Below are positions 17,611 through 26,747 of a DNA stretch of 64,000 nt, piece after piece. How positions within the stretch are numbered: position 1 is the stretch's first letter; each line of letters opens with the position of its first letter. The stretch comes from Pseudomonadota bacterium (GTDB lineage Bacteria; Pseudomonadota; Gammaproteobacteria; Steroidobacterales; JBCBZW01). The stretch covers positions 122,884 through 186,883 of the forward strand of contig JBCCWS010000007.1 in NCBI GenBank assembly GCA_039193195.1. The letters are read 5' to 3'. Both the position numbers and the translations under genes were made by a program. The notes under the pieces are model-generated. The model was not told the DNA's origin. It ran no database searches and was given only the letters and a program-made list of their open reading frames with translations.

Positions 17611-18999
17611 ATGCCACCCTTTTTGCAGTCGAGGCTTGCTTCCGTCCGATCCTGGTGCTTGTCGCTCGCGGTGTTCGCCCTGGCGTCCTGCGGTGGGGGC
17701 GGAGACGGAGGCGGTGGGGGTGGGGGCGGCGCCCCGGTAGTGAACCAACCGCCCACGATCTCAGGTGCTATTCCCGCCGCCGTGCAGGAGGACGAAGCCT
17801 TTCAATTCGTACCGAATGCCAGCGATCCCGACGGTGATGCGCTCACGTTCACGGGGACCAACCTCCCGGGCTGGATCGCCATCGATGGCAACACGGGCGT
17901 CTTGTCGGGGATGCCCACCAACGACGACGTGGGTGTCTTCAGCGAGCTCGGGATCACCGCAAGCGACGGTGAGGACACGGCTTCCATCGGACCTTTCGAT
18001 CTCGAAGTCGTCAACGTCAACGACGCGCCGACGATTTCGGGGGCGCCGCCAACGGCGCTCAACGAGGGCGAGGTCTACGATTTCACGCCGACGGCGCAGG
18101 ACGTGGATGTGGGCGATACGCTGACCTTCTCCGCCACCAACCTTCCTGCCTGGCTCACGCTCGATACTGCGACTGGGCGCCTGAGTGGTACGCCGGGGGC
18201 GGGCGATGTGGGCCCAACGGGTGCGATTGTCGTGAGCGTGAGCGATGGGCAGGAGCAGGCATCTCTGGCGGCGTTCACCATCGTGGTGGCGGACGTCGTT
18301 GCGCTCAAGCTGTTGGGACAGGTCGATGAGCCGCGCTTGTTCGGGGCGGTGGTCGATGCGGAGGTCGATGGCGTGCCGGTGGCTAGCGCTAGCATCGACG
18401 AAGTAGGGAAGTATGCGCTGGCCTTGCCGCTGGCCTACGGGGCGATCGATACGAATGCACTGGTGGTGCTTCGGGTGACCGGCCAAGGTAGCGATACATC
18501 GCTAGTGCTAGTCTCCCTAATGACTGGCGCCGGGTTGCTCGCCGAGGCGGCGGCGTCAGACGCGTTCGAGGGCAGCGCGTTGGCTCGGCGCCTGCGCCCT
18601 ACTTACCTCAACACGGCCATGCAGCTGCTCATCGACGATCTTGTCGATGGTGTTCCTGGGAACGCCGAAGAGCTGAATTGGGCGCAGGAAGCGGTGAGCG
18701 AAGAGGCAGCCTGGGAGGTGGCGGCTGCGCTGAAGGCGCTGGTAGACAACTCGCCGCGGGGATTCCCCCACCAGCCCGCGCTGCTCTCCCATAGACCGAT
18801 CGAAGATGCGAGCTCAGGTGTCGAGAGACTGGCGGAGTTACTCGTGAAGGGCGGCTTCGCGAAGGTGTCCCTCGAGCCCGGGAGGGGCTCGGCGGTGCCG
18901 TTTACGCGTGGATCGTCGATAGCGATCCACTACTTGCCGACCTTCGCACGCGCCACCGCCGACGCGCTCAGCCGCATTCAGGATGATCGAGAGCACTAG
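17611..18999 (+). CDS. Secreted lipoprotein with two putative-Ig (He_PIG-like) repeats
   Basis: A 462-residue envelope protein of unknown function. The N-terminus is a lipoprotein signal ('LAVFALASCGGGGD'), followed by a long glycine spacer. Two cadherin/He_PIG-like repeats run from about 47-135 and 138-225, each with a 'NQPPTISG' or 'NDAPTISG' start, a 'DPDGDALTFTGTNLPGW' core and a 'G.LSGTP' end. The C-terminal half (about 230-460) is helical and I do not recognise it. ATG 17611 has GAGG five bases upstream, within a hairpin. It is convergent with the APC permease gene. Confidence 0.75.
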   Translation: MPPFLQSRLASVRSWCLSLAVFALASCGGGGDGGGGGGGGAPVVNQPPTISGAIPAAVQEDEAFQFVPNASDPDGDALTFTGTNLPGWIAIDGNTGVLSGMPTNDDVGVFSELGITASDGEDTASIGPFDLEVVNVNDAPTISGAPPTALNEGEVYDFTPTAQDVDVGDTLTFSATNLPAWLTLDTATGRLSGTPGAGDVGPTGAIVVSVSDGQEQASLAAFTIVVADVVALKLLGQVDEPRLFGAVVDAEVDGVPVASASIDEVGKYALALPLAYGAIDTNALVVLRVTGQGSDTSLVLVSLMTGAGLLAEAAASDAFEGSALARRLRPTYLNTAMQLLIDDLVDGVPGNAEELNWAQEAVSEEAAWEVAAALKALVDNSPRGFPHQPALLSHRPIEDASSGVERLAELLVKGGFAKVSLEPGRGSAVPFTRGSSIAIHYLPTFARATADALSRIQDDREH

Positions 19000-19018
19000 C
19001 GCACAGCAGTCGGGGCAC

Positions 19019-20233
19019 TCAGTGACCTGCGTGGCCTTCACTGAGCAGGCTGATCGCGATCAGCCCCACGCTAAGAATCGCCCCCAAGGCAGGAACGAGC
19101 ATGCGTCTGCGCGGCATGGCGCCTTCGCGCAGCATCCGTATCAGGGCCACGTTGACCACAGCGAAGACCAGCAGGACGATCAGGCTAGTGGCCTTGGCGA
19201 GCACGAGAAGCGGAAACCACGCCGCGAGCGTGACCACGAGGAAGACCGTCAGTCCCGTGGCTAGCAGGGGCGTCCTGCGAACGGGATGTACTCGGGCAAG
19301 CAGAGCGGGAGCGTGACCCCCGTCGGCCATGCCGTACACCACTCGCGACACCATCACGAGCTGCGCTAACGCACTGTTGCTTACGCTCAGCATCGATAGG
19401 GTTGCGATGATCGCCGGCCAAGGCGCGCCGGCGTGGGCAACCATGGCGGCAAGAGGGGCGGGATGTCCCGCCAGGTCCAACTCCTGACTCGCCAGCACGG
19501 CCATTAGGGCGACCAGCAGGTAAAGCGTGGTGGCGCCGATTAGGGCGAAGAGGATCGCCGGCACCATGATGCGCTCGGGATCACGGGTCTCCTCAGCCAC
19601 ATTGACCATGTCCTCAAACCCAATAAACGCGTAAAAGGCGACGAATGCTCCCGCGCTGATCGCGAGCCAAGCATCGCTCGAGGCGGGCGCTAGCAGTGGT
19701 GCGACCTCGGGCAGGTGAACGAGATAGTGACTGGAGACCACCAGCACGGTCAGCAGACCCAGTATGGAAAGGCCGGTGACGATCACCGCCAGCCAGATCG
19801 TGTGACCGATCCCCCAAGCCACGATGATGCCGAGCGCGATGATGAAGCACGGGGCCGCGAGCCCTTCCGAGCCGGGGAAGAAGAATGCGAAATACCCAGC
19901 GAATCCCTTTGCTAGGGTACCGCTCGACACCAGCCCGGTAAGAGCGACTGCCCAGCCGGTCATACGGGTGAGCAGGGGGCGGTGGAAGGCCTGCTCCACG
20001 TACACCGCCTCGCCGGCGCTCTTGGGAAAGCGCCGCGCGAGCTCGCCGTAGCTGAGCGCCGTGCAGGCGGCCACTGATGCGGCGAGCAGGAACGCCCACG
20101 GAGCGAATGACCCGCTCACCGCCAGGATCTCCCCGACGAGCACGTAGATCCCTGCGCCGACCATAGTGCCCAGGCCAAAGAGAGCGAGCATTGGCAGGGT
20201 CAATCGCCGGGTCAGCGTCGGGGTGCTATTCAC
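19019..20233 (-). CDS. APC-family amino acid permease
   Basis: About 404 residues with roughly twelve membrane helices. The first is 'MLALFGLGTMVGAGIYVLVG', which contains the unwound GxGxxxGxGI-type substrate motif of APC transporters. 'SYGELARRFPKSAGEAVYVE' near residue 60 is the conserved loop after helix 2, and 'FYAFIGFEDMVNVAEETR' near 195 is the helix 6 signature. GTG 20233 is preferred because the upstream extension to 20290 is not membrane-like. The substrate is probably an amino acid or amine; specificity cannot be read from sequence. Confidence 0.85.
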   Translation of the reverse strand: MNSTPTLTRRLTLPMLALFGLGTMVGAGIYVLVGEILAVSGSFAPWAFLLAASVAACTALSYGELARRFPKSAGEAVYVEQAFHRPLLTRMTGWAVALTGLVSSGTLAKGFAGYFAFFFPGSEGLAAPCFIIALGIIVAWGIGHTIWLAVIVTGLSILGLLTVLVVSSHYLVHLPEVAPLLAPASSDAWLAISAGAFVAFYAFIGFEDMVNVAEETRDPERIMVPAILFALIGATTLYLLVALMAVLASQELDLAGHPAPLAAMVAHAGAPWPAIIATLSMLSVSNSALAQLVMVSRVVYGMADGGHAPALLARVHPVRRTPLLATGLTVFLVVTLAAWFPLLVLAKATSLIVLLVFAVVNVALIRMLREGAMPRRRMLVPALGAILSVGLIAISLLSEGHAGH

Positions 20234-20688
20234 GTGATCAGTATGAGCCCTTTCGGGGTGGCATCGTATCGTAGATAAGCTCCCGCTCACGGGGCGACGG
20301 TGACGCTCTCATGAGGGCGATCTCAAGGCGTCCGTCGCGATAGCGCATCGCGTTGTGCTGAGCGACGCGGCTGCCGTTCGAGACCGGTGTGAAGCAGGCC
20401 GGTGCCTCGCGCAGGGCCGACCGATTATCGCTGACCTGCGAAGAAGCGGCGCATGGGCATCTCCGATCACCACGTTGAGCAGTACGAGTGCGGTCCCTCG
20501 ATTTGCGGTGCCGAGGCGGGGCCGGACGCCACGCTCTACCCCTACGGAGACGGACGCAAGCCGTCGCCGCGAGCGCGTCCGTCAGCGTCACCGCCCTCGC
20601 GCGCGGAGGTTGGTTCAATTGCAGGGTAGATCGTCAGGCACTATTCTGCGGGCCCCCCACGTGCGATCGACCCATAGGACACCCGACT

Positions 20689-21744
20689 GTGACTGACACC
20701 CCCACCACCACGCCTATCGAGACCGACTGCCTGATCGTTGGCGCTGGCCCCTGCGGGCTATTTCAGGTGTTCGAGCTCGGCCTTCTCGGCCTGAAGGCGC
20801 ACCTGGTTGACGCCCTGCGGGCGCCGGGCGGTCAGTGTACGGAGCTCTACCCGGACAAGCCGATCTACGACATCCCGGCCCTGCCCATCGTCGGCGCCCA
20901 GGAGCTGATCGATCGACTTATGGAGCAGATTGCACCGTTCGATCCCACCTTTCATTTGGGCCAGGAAGTGCAGGTGGTGGAGCCGCTTGGCGAGAGCGAG
21001 GGCTTTCGCGTCGTGACCAGCGCTGGTACTACCTTCATGGCAAAGACCGTGATCATCGCGGCCGGTGTCGGTTCCTTCCAGCCGCGTAGGCTTCGCGTGG
21101 AGGGTACGGATCGCTACGAAGGTCAACAGATTCACTACAAGGTTTCCAACCCCGATCAGTACGCTGGCAAGCACCTAGTGGTCATGGGCGGTGGCGACTC
21201 GGCCCTCGACTGGACCCTGGAGCTGCGCGAGCGCGCCGCCAGCATGACTCTGATTCACCGCCGCGACGAGTACCGAGCCCAACCAGCCTCCGTGGCGAAG
21301 ATGCTAGCGCACTGTGAGGCGGGCGAGATGCGCTCGCTGATCGGCTCCGCCACTGCCTTGCAAGAGAGCGACGGCGTCCTTACGGGCTTGCAAGTGCGAG
21401 ATCTCGAGGGCGAAATGCACGAGGTGGCGGCGGATCAGGTGCTGGTGTTTTGGGGCCTACGCCCGGCGTTAGGTCCCATCGCTGATTGGGGCCTGAACCT
21501 GCATCGAAATACGATTCCCGTGGATACGGAGAAGTTCCAGACCAGCACCCCGGGCATCTTCGCGGTCGGTGATATCAATCAGTACCCGGGCAAGAAGAAG
21601 CTCATTCTCAGCGGCTTCCACGAGGCCGCCCTAGCGGCCTTCGCAATCAAGGCAATCGTGGCACCTGATGAGAAGGTTCGCCTGCAGTACACCACGACCA
21701 GCCCGCTGATGCAGGAGCGCCTGGGCGTGAAGGAAGCGCGCTGA
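20689..21744 (+). CDS. Ferredoxin--NADP reductase type 2 (thioredoxin-reductase-like)
   Basis: A 351-residue two-dinucleotide-fold flavoenzyme. FAD binding is at 'IVGAGPCGLFQVFELGLLG' near residue 13. The NADPH fold is at 'VVMGGGDSALDWTLEL' near 165, and 'TPGIFAVGDINQYPGKKKL' near 288 is the second FAD motif. There is no CxxC redox pair between the domains, so it is a type 2 ferredoxin/flavodoxin-NADP reductase rather than a thioredoxin reductase. GTG 20689 was chosen because the Rossmann motif begins 12 residues later and AGGA lies about 11 bases upstream. Confidence 0.9.
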   Translation: MTDTPTTTPIETDCLIVGAGPCGLFQVFELGLLGLKAHLVDALRAPGGQCTELYPDKPIYDIPALPIVGAQELIDRLMEQIAPFDPTFHLGQEVQVVEPLGESEGFRVVTSAGTTFMAKTVIIAAGVGSFQPRRLRVEGTDRYEGQQIHYKVSNPDQYAGKHLVVMGGGDSALDWTLELRERAASMTLIHRRDEYRAQPASVAKMLAHCEAGEMRSLIGSATALQESDGVLTGLQVRDLEGEMHEVAADQVLVFWGLRPALGPIADWGLNLHRNTIPVDTEKFQTSTPGIFAVGDINQYPGKKKLILSGFHEAALAAFAIKAIVAPDEKVRLQYTTTSPLMQERLGVKEAR

Positions 21745-21746
21745 GG

Positions 21747-22397
21747 CTACTCGATCAAGGACTTCAGGCGCGCCACCTCTTCCTCTAGGCGTGCCACCCG
21801 CTCTTCGAGCGCCGCTCGCGAGGCGCCGCCTGCGCTCGAGCTTGGCGTCGGCGCCTGCGCCGCGTAGGCCTCGAGGTCGACGGGACCGCACAGCAGGTGC
21901 ATGTACTCGGCATCCTTGCGCCCGGCCCGCCGCGGCAGCTTCACCACCAGGGGATCAGGGGTGCGCTCGATCAAGCCGGTGAGGCTCTGCACCACGGCGG
22001 CGTTGTCGTCGAAGTTGTGCAGCCGGGCGCTTCGCGTACGCAGCTCTCCTGGGGTTTGCGGGCCACGTAGCAGTAGCAAGCCCATCACGGCGACTTCTCC
22101 CTCGTCCAGCTGCAGCGTGCTGTAGCGCGTATTGCAGAGGCGATGGGAGTACTTGTCCACACGGCTGTTGCTGCGCAGGTTTTCCTGGCGCGTGAGCAAG
22201 TGGCGGTCTTCGAGGGCCCTGGCCGCGTGTTACACCTCACCCTGGGTCAAAGACATGACCGGTTCGCGGGAGGACTTCTGGTTACACGCGTTTACCAGCG
22301 CGTTGAGTGTTAGCGGGTACTGATCGGGGGTGGTGATCGACTTCTCGATCAGGCAGCCGATCACCCGCGCTTCATGGTCGGTGAACTGGGGAATCAC
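21747..22397 (-). pseudogene. yceH: YceH (DUF480) family gene interrupted by an in-frame stop
   Basis: The minus-strand frame from GTG 22397 encodes a normal YceH N-terminus ('[19 protein letters not shown]', '[18 protein letters not shown]'). It meets TAA at 22230-22232 directly after 'LTQGEV', then continues in the same frame with 'HAARALEDRHLLTRQENL' and the full C-terminal winged-helix and coiled-coil part. Only one codon separates the halves, at a place where the family has Gln or similar, so a single C-to-T change (CAA to TAA) explains it. A downstream restart at ATG or TTG could yield about 150 residues. The gene starts 9 bases after the CBS gene on the same strand. Confidence 0.85.
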
Positions 22398-22405
22398 TGG
22401 AATCT

Positions 22406-22831
22406 TTAGCTACTGATGTACTGCTCGAGTTGAGCGATTTCTTCCTGTTGGTCGGCGATGATCGCTGCCACCAAATCGCCGATGGAGATGACGCCTAAAA
22501 GCGTATCGTCGACCACGGGGAGGTGTCGGATGCGATGCTCGGTCATGGTGTTCATGCACTTGCCTACGGAGTCGTCGCTGCGCGCCGTGATGACCTCGGC
22601 GGTCATGATGTCGCGTACAGGGGTCGCGTCGGAGGCGCGCCCAAGCAGGATGACCTTTCGCGCGTAATCGCGCTCGGACACGATGCCGGCGAGCTGGCCT
22701 GCGTCGAGCACCAGGAGAGCGCCGATGCTCTTCTCCGCCATCAGCTTGATGGCATCGAGCACGGTGTCGTCCGGTTTGACCGAGACGATGTCATCGCCCT
22801 TGTCTGCCAGCAGATGTTTCACCAATCGCAT
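22406..22831 (-). CDS. Tandem CBS-domain protein
   Basis: A 141-residue protein made of two CBS motifs (about 8-63 and 72-128), which fold as one Bateman module and usually sense adenine nucleotides or S-adenosyl compounds. Typical elements are '[21 protein letters not shown]', '[13 protein letters not shown]' and '[19 protein letters not shown]', each ending a CBS repeat with a Asp/Arg pair. No other domain is fused, so it may act as a free regulatory subunit. It is upstream of, and probably co-transcribed with, the damaged yceH. Confidence 0.88.
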   Translation of the reverse strand: MRLVKHLLADKGDDIVSVKPDDTVLDAIKLMAEKSIGALLVLDAGQLAGIVSERDYARKVILLGRASDATPVRDIMTAEVITARSDDSVGKCMNTMTEHRIRHLPVVDDTLLGVISIGDLVAAIIADQQEEIAQLEQYISS

Positions 22832-23256
22832 GAGTCGCTCCCGTCGCTAAGTTCGCAAAGGACCTGACGAGGATTGTAGACCCAAGGGAGCCCTCGGGGC
22901 GCTGACCGGTCAGCGGGTCGATCGACGTTGCGCGCCGCACGCAAGCGGGTGCGCTGCCGCTAGAGTGCGGCGGCGCGCTCGGGCGTCACGATGAATCTGC
23001 CGCAAATGAAGCACCGCAGCAGTGGGTAGAAGCCTCATGTCGGCCGCTCTGCGCGGCTTATGCAAGCCGCTCGAGCCCTTAATTGTCTGATTCTAAAACA
23101 GAAAGGTTCGCCGACGGGATTTCCTTTACGCGCAGGGGCGGCTCCCGTAGACTCAAATGAAAGCGAGCGTCCGCTCGTTTTTGGGTGCCTCGGACCAGCG
23201 ATGGGACGAGGCCGGCTCTGCAGCGGGGACAAAAAAGCCCCGGAGGAGAACAACGC
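22832..23256. promoter_or_regulatory. Divergent CBS/fadE regulatory region with two palindromes
   Basis: No gene is seen here. CGCTGACCGGTCAGCG at 22900-22915 is a perfect 16-base palindrome near the CBS gene. At 23160-23181 a 22-base inverted repeat (arms AAAGCGAGCG and CGCTCGTTTT, one mismatch, 2-base centre) lies upstream of fadE. It is a candidate operator for the TetR regulator encoded at 25743. A strong GGAGGAG ribosome site precedes fadE. Confidence 0.5.
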
Positions 23257-25746
23257 ATGACGATCCTCATCGCCTTGCTGGTGCTGCTGGGGGCTGGCGT
23301 ATTGCTTGCTGCGCTCGGCGCCACCACCGCCGTTGCGGCGGGCACCCTAGCCGCCCTCACCCTGGGCGCAGCCGTGCTCCCCGAGGGCATCACGCCCATC
23401 GTGGGGCTCTATGGCGCGCTCACCTTGGTGGTCGCCTTGCTCGCCGCCCGACCACTGCGCAAAGCGGTGCTCACCCAGCCGCTATTCCGCTGGTATCGCA
23501 AGGCGCTACCGGGGATCTCGGACACCGAGCGCGAAGCCATTGACGCGGGCACCGTGTGGTGGGATGGCGATCTGTTCTCGGGCCGACCAGACTGGGACAA
23601 GCTGCTCAACTACGGCAAGGCGGAGATCTCTGCGGAGGAGCAAGCCTTCCTCGACGGCCCGGTGAAGGAAGTGTGTGCGCTGTGCGAGCCCTGGAAGCTC
23701 AACCGCGATTGGAGCGAAGTGCCCGAGCCGGTCATGGCAGTGCTCCGCCGCGAACGCTTCTTCGGCATGATCATCCCGAAGCGCTACGGCGGCCTCGAAC
23801 TCTCTGCTGTGGCGCAGACGGAAGTGGTGGCGCAACTGCAGGCCTGCGGCAACGCCGTGGCCAATCTGATCACCGTGCCCAACTCCCTGGGCCCAGGCGA
23901 GCTGCTGCTCAAGTACGGCACGGAAGAGCAAAAGAACTATTACCTGCCGCGCCTTGCGAGCGGCGAGGAGATTCCTTGCTTCGCCCTGACAGGCCCCACC
24001 GCAGGTTCCGATGCGACCTCCCTGCCCGATACGGGCGTGGTGTGCCGCGGCATCTGGGAAGGCGAGGAAGTGCTCGGCCTGCGTCTGAACTTCTCCAAGC
24101 GCTATATCACCCTCGCGCCGATCGCGACCTTGGTGGGCCTCGCCTTCCGCATGCAGGATCCCGATGGCCTGCTCGGCGACACCAAGGACTACGGCATCAC
24201 CTGCGCCCTCCTGCCCCGTAACCTCGAGGGCATGGACATCGGCCGCCGCCACATGCCCTGCGGCGATAACTTCTTCAACGGCCCGATCTTCGGCAAGGAT
24301 GTGTTCATCCCGCTGACGCAGATCATCGGCGGTGCGGAGATGGCCGGTAAGGGCTGGACCATGCTGGTCAACTGCCTGTCCGTGGGCCGCTGCATCACGC
24401 TGCCCTCGGGCGCGAGCGGTATCACCCAGCGCGCGCTCGCCGGCACCTCGGCCTACGCGGCCCTGCGAGAGCAGTTTGGCCTGCCGATCTCGAAGTTCGA
24501 GGGCGTGCAGGCGCCGCTGGCGCGTATCGCGGGTCTCTCGCGTATCGCGCGGGCAGCGCGGATGCAAACGGCGGTCTCCCTCGATAAGGGCGAGAAGCCG
24601 AGCGTGGCGTCTGCCATCTTGAAGTACCACTGCACGGAGCTCGCACGCATCGCGCTGACCGACGCCATGGACATCCACGGCGGCAAGGCGGTGATCCGTG
24701 GGCCGAAGAACTACCTAGCTGATTACTTCGGCGGTATCCCCATCGCTATTACGGTGGAGGGGGCCAACATCATGACCCGCAACCTCATGATCTTCGGTCA
24801 GGGTGCCACCCGTAGCCATCCCTACGTGCTGAAGGAGATGCAGCTCGCGGGTCAGAAAGATAGCGCCAAGACCCTCGACGCCTTCGACAAGGTGTTCTTC
24901 GACCACGTGGGCTTCACCCTGTCGAACGCAGCGCGTTCGCTGTTGATGGGGCTCACCGGTGGTCGCCTGCAGGGGGCGCCCAACGAAGGCCCCTTGGGCG
25001 AGTACTACGGCAAGCTCAATCGCCTAAGCGCTAACTTCGCGCTTACGGCGGACGTGGCGATGCTCACGCTGCAGGGTCGCCTGAAGTTCATGGAGATGCT
25101 CTCCGCTCGACTAGGCGACCTACTCAGCAACCTCTACCTTGCATCCATGGTGATCAAGGACTACGAGGATGCCGGTTGCCCCGAGGAGGAGCTGCCCTCC
25201 GTGCAGTGGTCGCTCGATTACCTGATCGATCGCTATCTGACGGCCTTCGACGAGGTGCTCGCCAACTTCCCCGTGCGCCCGATCGCCATGGGCCTGCGTC
25301 TGATCACCCACCCCTGGGGCGTAAACACGCGCGCACCGTCCGATCGCTTGTCGCGTCGCGTGGCCAAGCTGGTGGCGACGCCCACCGCTACGCGTGAGTC
25401 GCTGATCCAGGGGGCCGTGCTGGATGTCACCCCGGGCAACCCGCTCGGTTTCGTCAACGCCGTGTTCCTCGAGGCGCCGAAGTACTCCGAAACGAAGCGT
25501 CGGGTCATGCGCGCTGCTAAACACGGTGAGATTCCACGCGGCATGCCGCTCGATATGGTGACGTCGGCGGCCGAGGCGGGCATCCTGAGCGCCGAGGAGG
25601 CAACGGCCCTGCGCGGCCATCTGGAGCGAGTGATGGAAATCGTGCACGTGGATCACTTCGCGTCGCTTGAGGAGATCACGGCCTCCCGCGAGCTCACAGC
25701 TGGCACGGGCGGTCGCGACGACGCGCCGCTCGCTGAGGCCAGTTGA
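23257..25746 (+). CDS. fadE: Acyl-CoA dehydrogenase, FadE type
   Basis: FadE carries out the first step of fatty acid beta-oxidation, making trans-2-enoyl-CoA with FAD as cofactor. The 829-residue length is that of the long gammaproteobacterial form. An N-terminal hydrophobic region (two segments within about 1-70) should tether it to the membrane. The dehydrogenase core follows, with 'CFALTGPTAGSDATSLPDTG' near residue 245 (flavin and substrate contacts) and 'QFGLPISKFEGVQ' near 405. A long C-terminal extension contains 'VNTRAPSDRLSR' near 690. ATG 23257 has GGAGGAG 8 bases upstream. Its stop overlaps the TetR gene start, suggesting shared control. Confidence 0.95.
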   Translation: MTILIALLVLLGAGVLLAALGATTAVAAGTLAALTLGAAVLPEGITPIVGLYGALTLVVALLAARPLRKAVLTQPLFRWYRKALPGISDTEREAIDAGTVWWDGDLFSGRPDWDKLLNYGKAEISAEEQAFLDGPVKEVCALCEPWKLNRDWSEVPEPVMAVLRRERFFGMIIPKRYGGLELSAVAQTEVVAQLQACGNAVANLITVPNSLGPGELLLKYGTEEQKNYYLPRLASGEEIPCFALTGPTAGSDATSLPDTGVVCRGIWEGEEVLGLRLNFSKRYITLAPIATLVGLAFRMQDPDGLLGDTKDYGITCALLPRNLEGMDIGRRHMPCGDNFFNGPIFGKDVFIPLTQIIGGAEMAGKGWTMLVNCLSVGRCITLPSGASGITQRALAGTSAYAALREQFGLPISKFEGVQAPLARIAGLSRIARAARMQTAVSLDKGEKPSVASAILKYHCTELARIALTDAMDIHGGKAVIRGPKNYLADYFGGIPIAITVEGANIMTRNLMIFGQGATRSHPYVLKEMQLAGQKDSAKTLDAFDKVFFDHVGFTLSNAARSLLMGLTGGRLQGAPNEGPLGEYYGKLNRLSANFALTADVAMLTLQGRLKFMEMLSARLGDLLSNLYLASMVIKDYEDAGCPEEELPSVQWSLDYLIDRYLTAFDEVLANFPVRPIAMGLRLITHPWGVNTRAPSDRLSRRVAKLVATPTATRESLIQGAVLDVTPGNPLGFVNAVFLEAPKYSETKRRVMRAAKHGEIPRGMPLDMVTSAAEAGILSAEEATALRGHLERVMEIVHVDHFASLEEITASRELTAGTGGRDDAPLAEAS

Positions 25747-26513
25747 GCACGCCCGATCCCTCGACTGCCGGTGACGGCGGGCCCGCCTCGGGCTCGCCGC
25801 CATCGCCTCTGCTGGCGGCGGGCGCACCGCTGCCAGCAGGGGATTTCGCCTCCTTTAAGCGCGCCTTCCCCTATCGGGGGCGCGCCCTCTACGAGGTGAT
25901 CTTTGCCCGCCACAGCGAGCAGCTGCGCACGAAGAAGGCGAAGTTCGCCGTTAGCAATCTCGAGAAGATATTCTCGGCCACCTTCAAGCTCTCGAATCAG
26001 ATCGGCTTTCAGGCCATGTCCCTGCGACAGCTCTCCTCGGAGACGGGCATCAGCATGGGCGGCCTGTACTCGTGTCTGTCCAGTAAGGAGGATATCGTGC
26101 TCATGGCCAAGGCCTTGGTAGAGGCGCTTTGCCAGGAGCTTATCGACGCCGTGGCGGCGATCGAGGACCCGGTGGAGGCGATGGAGACGGCCTTGCGCCA
26201 GCAAGTCTACGCGACTCAACTTCTCCAGCCATGGTTTAGCTTCCTCTACTTTGAGACCCGCAGCCTGCCGCGCCCGCAGCAGGATGAGACGAAGAACATC
26301 GAACTGCGTATCTGCGATCACCTGCAGGACATCATCGTGCGCGGTCAGGCCCAAGGGCAGTTCCGGGCGGACCTGCCCGAGTTCGCCGCGAGTTCGCTGA
26401 TGGCGTTAATCCAGGACGGTTATCTAAAGCCCTGGAAGTGGCGGGCGCGTGAAATCGATGCGGATCGCTACGCCGACGGGTTAGTAGATATTGCTCGGCG
26501 CCTGCTGCGCTAG
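25743..26513 (+). CDS. TetR-family regulator coupled to fadE
   Basis: A 256-residue regulator with about 75 extra N-terminal residues before the helix-turn-helix. The DNA-binding segment is 'GFQAMSLRQLSSETGISMG' followed by 'GLYSCLSSKEDIVLMAKAL' (about 88-130), the TetR pattern. The remainder is an all-helical ligand domain. Overlap with fadE (TTGA at 25743) implies it responds to an acyl-CoA or fatty-acid signal and controls the pair. The inverted repeat at 23160-23181 is a possible operator. The TTG start is forced by frame and coupling; a later start would still keep the HTH. Confidence 0.85.
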   Translation: MSTPDPSTAGDGGPASGSPPSPLLAAGAPLPAGDFASFKRAFPYRGRALYEVIFARHSEQLRTKKAKFAVSNLEKIFSATFKLSNQIGFQAMSLRQLSSETGISMGGLYSCLSSKEDIVLMAKALVEALCQELIDAVAAIEDPVEAMETALRQQVYATQLLQPWFSFLYFETRSLPRPQQDETKNIELRICDHLQDIIVRGQAQGQFRADLPEFAASSLMALIQDGYLKPWKWRAREIDADRYADGLVDIARRLLR

Positions 26514-26747
26514 CCCTGCATAGCAGTACCGCGGCTAGGGTCTTCGATCCTGCTGCGTGGTGGTACTCCGCGCCCGGCGCTGGGGCCGCCGCAGAGGCCC
26601 GGGACGCCTTCGAGCAGGGCCAATCGGGCCAACGATATCCAGCCATGGTTCAGAGCCCCCGGCCACGCTGGGGGAGATGATCCCGTTCTCCGCCTCCTCG
26701 GCCGAGGCGCGCAAAATCATCTAGACGCAACGCGATTGCGCCAGCGC
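26514..26747. other. Intergenic region, nothing recognised
   Basis: Convergent spacer between the TetR and GGDEF genes. Frames here are short and lack ribosome sites; no hairpin with a T run stood out. Confidence 0.4.
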
